A stretch of DNA of 7,074 nt, from positions 1 to 7,074 of the forward strand of contig CAZBGL010000020.1 in assembly GCA_964491375.1 (NCBI GenBank), in the 5' to 3' direction. The translations under genes and the position numbers were made by a program. This DNA comes from CAZBGL01 sp964491375. Its GTDB lineage: Bacteria; Desulfobacterota; Deferrisomatia; Deferrisomatales; Deferrisomataceae. Under the pieces are notes generated by a model. It did no database searches. It saw nothing but the letters and a program-made list of their open reading frames with translations, and was not told the origin of the DNA. Shown in pieces: positions 5,871 to 7,074 of this stretch (its first letter is position 1; each line of letters begins with the position of its first letter).

Positions 5871-6242
5871 ATGTACGAGATCAAGATCGAGGAGTACTTC
5901 GCCGCTGCCCACAACCTTCGCGGGTACAAGGGGCAGTGCGAGGCCCTCCATGGTCATAACTGGAAGGTGGAGGTGGTGGTCCGGGCCGATCGTCTGGATG
6001 ATACGGGCTTGGCCCTGGACTTTCACGAACTCAAGGAGGCCACCCGGAAGGTGCTGGCGGAGCTGGACCACGCCTATTTGAACGATCTGCCCGCGTTCCA
6101 AAGGGCCAATCCCTCCTCTGAGCGGATCGCCGAGTACATATTGAAAGAGGTGGCCAGAAGGATCGACCGGGAGGGAGTGCGGGTCCACAGGGTGACCGCA
6201 TGGGAGAGCGAGCGGGCCTGCGCCACGTTCGTTCGGGACTGA
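5871..6242 (+). CDS. queD: 6-carboxytetrahydropterin synthase QueD (COG0720), CExxHGH type
   Basis: QueD converts 7,8-dihydroneopterin triphosphate to 6-carboxy-5,6,7,8-tetrahydropterin, the second step toward preQ0 and queuosine. The 123-residue product matches the usual QueD size and forms a T-fold. Zinc ligands His14 (AAAHNL), His27 and His29 (LHGH) are present. Cys23 is the catalytic thiol of the CxxxHGH motif. LDH (65-67) supplies the catalytic Asp66/His67 pair, NPSSE (80-84) is the conserved loop, and Glu112 in WESE is the likely pterin-anchoring acid. The active-site motif reads C-E-A-L-H-G-H, so it also meets the ExxHGH signature of PTPS-III enzymes that make the folate precursor 6-hydroxymethyl-dihydropterin. 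By family knowledge that combined form can mark a dual-role enzyme. The ATG start at 5871 is chosen over GTG 5829 on ribosome-site and family grounds. folE2 starts 6 bases after the stop, which supplies its substrate. Confidence 0.94.
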   Translation: MYEIKIEEYFAAAHNLRGYKGQCEALHGHNWKVEVVVRADRLDDTGLALDFHELKEATRKVLAELDHAYLNDLPAFQRANPSSERIAEYILKEVARRIDREGVRVHRVTAWESERACATFVRD

Positions 6243-6248
6243 CCCGTC

Positions 6249-7022
6249 ATGGTCCTCGAGGATATCCAGAGCCGGAGGGATCACCGGCGCATCGCGATCG
6301 ACAAGGTGGGGGTCAAGAACATCGTCTACCCCATCACGGTTCTCGACAAGACGCATGGCGAACAGCACACCGTGGCCACGGTGAACATGTACGTCGCGCT
6401 GCCCCACCACTTCAAGGGCACGCACATGAGCCGGTTCATCGAGGTCTTGAACGAGCACCGCCAGGGCATCGCGGTGCGGAACGTGCGCAAGATCCTGGAG
6501 ACGATCCGCGAACGCCTTGATGCCGTGTCCGCGCACTTGGAGTTGCACTTCCCCTATTTCATGGAGAAAGCGGCGCCGGTGAGCCGGGCGCGCTCGATTC
6601 TGTCGTACCAGTGCGCGTTCAAGGGGACCCTGAAGGAAAACGAGTACGACCTGGTGGTCCAGGCCAAGGTTCCGGTCACCAGCGTATGCCCCTGCTCCAA
6701 GGCGATCAGCGCGGCCGGGGCGCACAACCAGCGCTCCGAGGTCACGGTGAACGTCCGGTTCCGCGAGTTCGTGTGGCTGGAGGACCTGATACACCTGGTG
6801 GAAAGCCGGGCTTCCGCAGAGGTGTACAGTCTCCTGAAGCGCAGCGACGAGAAGTACGTCACCGAGAAGGCGTACAACAACCCCAAGTTTGTGGAGGACC
6901 TGGTTCGGGATGTGGCCCAGGTCCTGTTGAAGGATCCGAACGTCACGTGGTTTTCGGTGGAGGCCGAAAACTTCGAGAGCATCCACAACCACAACGCTTA
7001 CGCGTACGTGGAGAAATGGTGA
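6249..7022 (+). CDS. folE2: GTP cyclohydrolase FolE2 (type IB)
   Basis: FolE2 opens the GTP ring to give 7,8-dihydroneopterin triphosphate and formate, the shared first step of folate and 7-deazaguanine (queuosine) synthesis. It is unrelated in motif layout to the common FolE (type IA) and, by family knowledge, works with metals other than zinc. The 257-residue protein is of normal length. The N-terminal signature is IAIDKVGVKNIVYPI (15-29). The core motif is VPVTSVCPCSKAIS (141-154), with Cys147 the catalytic or metal cysteine, then GAHNQRS with His159. Glu201 (SDEKY), Glu216 (FVEDL) and His246 (ESIHNH) lie where I recall the family's metal and catalytic residues. The ATG at 6249 has no strong ribosome site and lies 6 bases after queD, so coupling to queD is likely. 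It shares the promoter proposed at 5790-5817. Confidence 0.97.
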   Translation: MVLEDIQSRRDHRRIAIDKVGVKNIVYPITVLDKTHGEQHTVATVNMYVALPHHFKGTHMSRFIEVLNEHRQGIAVRNVRKILETIRERLDAVSAHLELHFPYFMEKAAPVSRARSILSYQCAFKGTLKENEYDLVVQAKVPVTSVCPCSKAISAAGAHNQRSEVTVNVRFREFVWLEDLIHLVESRASAEVYSLLKRSDEKYVTEKAYNNPKFVEDLVRDVAQVLLKDPNVTWFSVEAENFESIHNHNAYAYVEKW

Positions 7023-7074
7023 TCTCGGATGCGCCCGGGCCCTGGGGACGCCGGGCGTTGGGGGCGGAGGCTCG
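7019..7074 (+). CDS. Start of an unidentified gene, cut by the window end
   Basis: A GTG at 7019 overlaps the folE2 stop (GTGA), the same junction style as mltG to the SurA-like gene. GGAG at 7010-7013 lies 5 bases before it. The frame stays open to the window end and reads (M)ISDAPGPWGRRALGAEA. An ATG at 7029 in another frame is also open but has no good ribosome site. About 18 residues are too few to identify. Location suggests a role linked to queuosine or folate, but that is only a guess. Confidence 0.4.
   Translation, partial: MISDAPGPWGRRALGAEA

Noticed and set aside
5280..6992. Minus-strand open frame of 570 codons under the kinase, queD and folE2
   Set aside because: It crosses three well-supported genes and a promoter gap, and has the proline/arginine/histidine-rich look of an antisense shadow.
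1..7074. Mobile elements, tRNA, rRNA, CRISPR or phage features
   Set aside because: No transposase or integrase motif, direct-repeat array or tRNA-like cloverleaf was seen. Coding sequence fills nearly the whole window.

Overview
The window is a densely coded, very GC-rich stretch of bacterial chromosome with all genes on the + strand and almost no intergenic space. The Bacillus/Wolinella-type succinate dehydrogenase/fumarate reductase order (cytochrome b558, flavoprotein, iron-sulfur), periplasmic-type proteins, and a FolE2/QueD pair suggest a Gram-negative, menaquinone-using bacterium. A deltaproteobacterial relative (Desulfuromonadota/Deferrisoma-like) is my best guess. That placement is inference from gene style and base composition and is not proven by the window. 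I see no mobile element, tRNA, rRNA or CRISPR array.

Layout, left to right. (1) 1-2825 holds sdhC (3' part only), sdhA and sdhB, the membrane-bound complex that interconverts succinate and fumarate with the quinone pool. (2) 2830-4448 holds mltG, an inner-membrane lytic transglycosylase that ends glycan strands, and a short secreted SurA-N-like protein that has no parvulin domain. (3) 4415-5776 encodes a MOFRL-type glycerate 2-kinase. These six genes are joined by 4-base stop/start overlaps, a 4-base gap and one 34-base overlap, so they probably share one transcript even though their functions are unrelated.

At 5763-5870 lies the only real punctuation. A hairpin spans the kinase stop codon, a sigma70-like promoter follows (TGGACA, 16 bases, GATAAC), and a perfect 6-bp inverted repeat lies in the predicted leader. 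(4) After it, 5871-7022 encodes QueD and FolE2, which act in consecutive steps: FolE2 turns GTP into 7,8-dihydroneopterin triphosphate, and QueD turns that into 6-carboxytetrahydropterin for 7-deazaguanine (queuosine) synthesis. A third reading frame opens at 7019, overlapping the folE2 stop, and runs off the window.

Nothing here looks like a wholly new system. The most notable point is the QueD active-site motif Cys-Glu-x-x-His-Gly-His. It merges the QueD signature with that of the folate-making PTPS-III branch, so this enzyme may serve both queuosine and folate synthesis. The parvulin-less SurA-like protein and the mixed-function operon are secondary points of interest.
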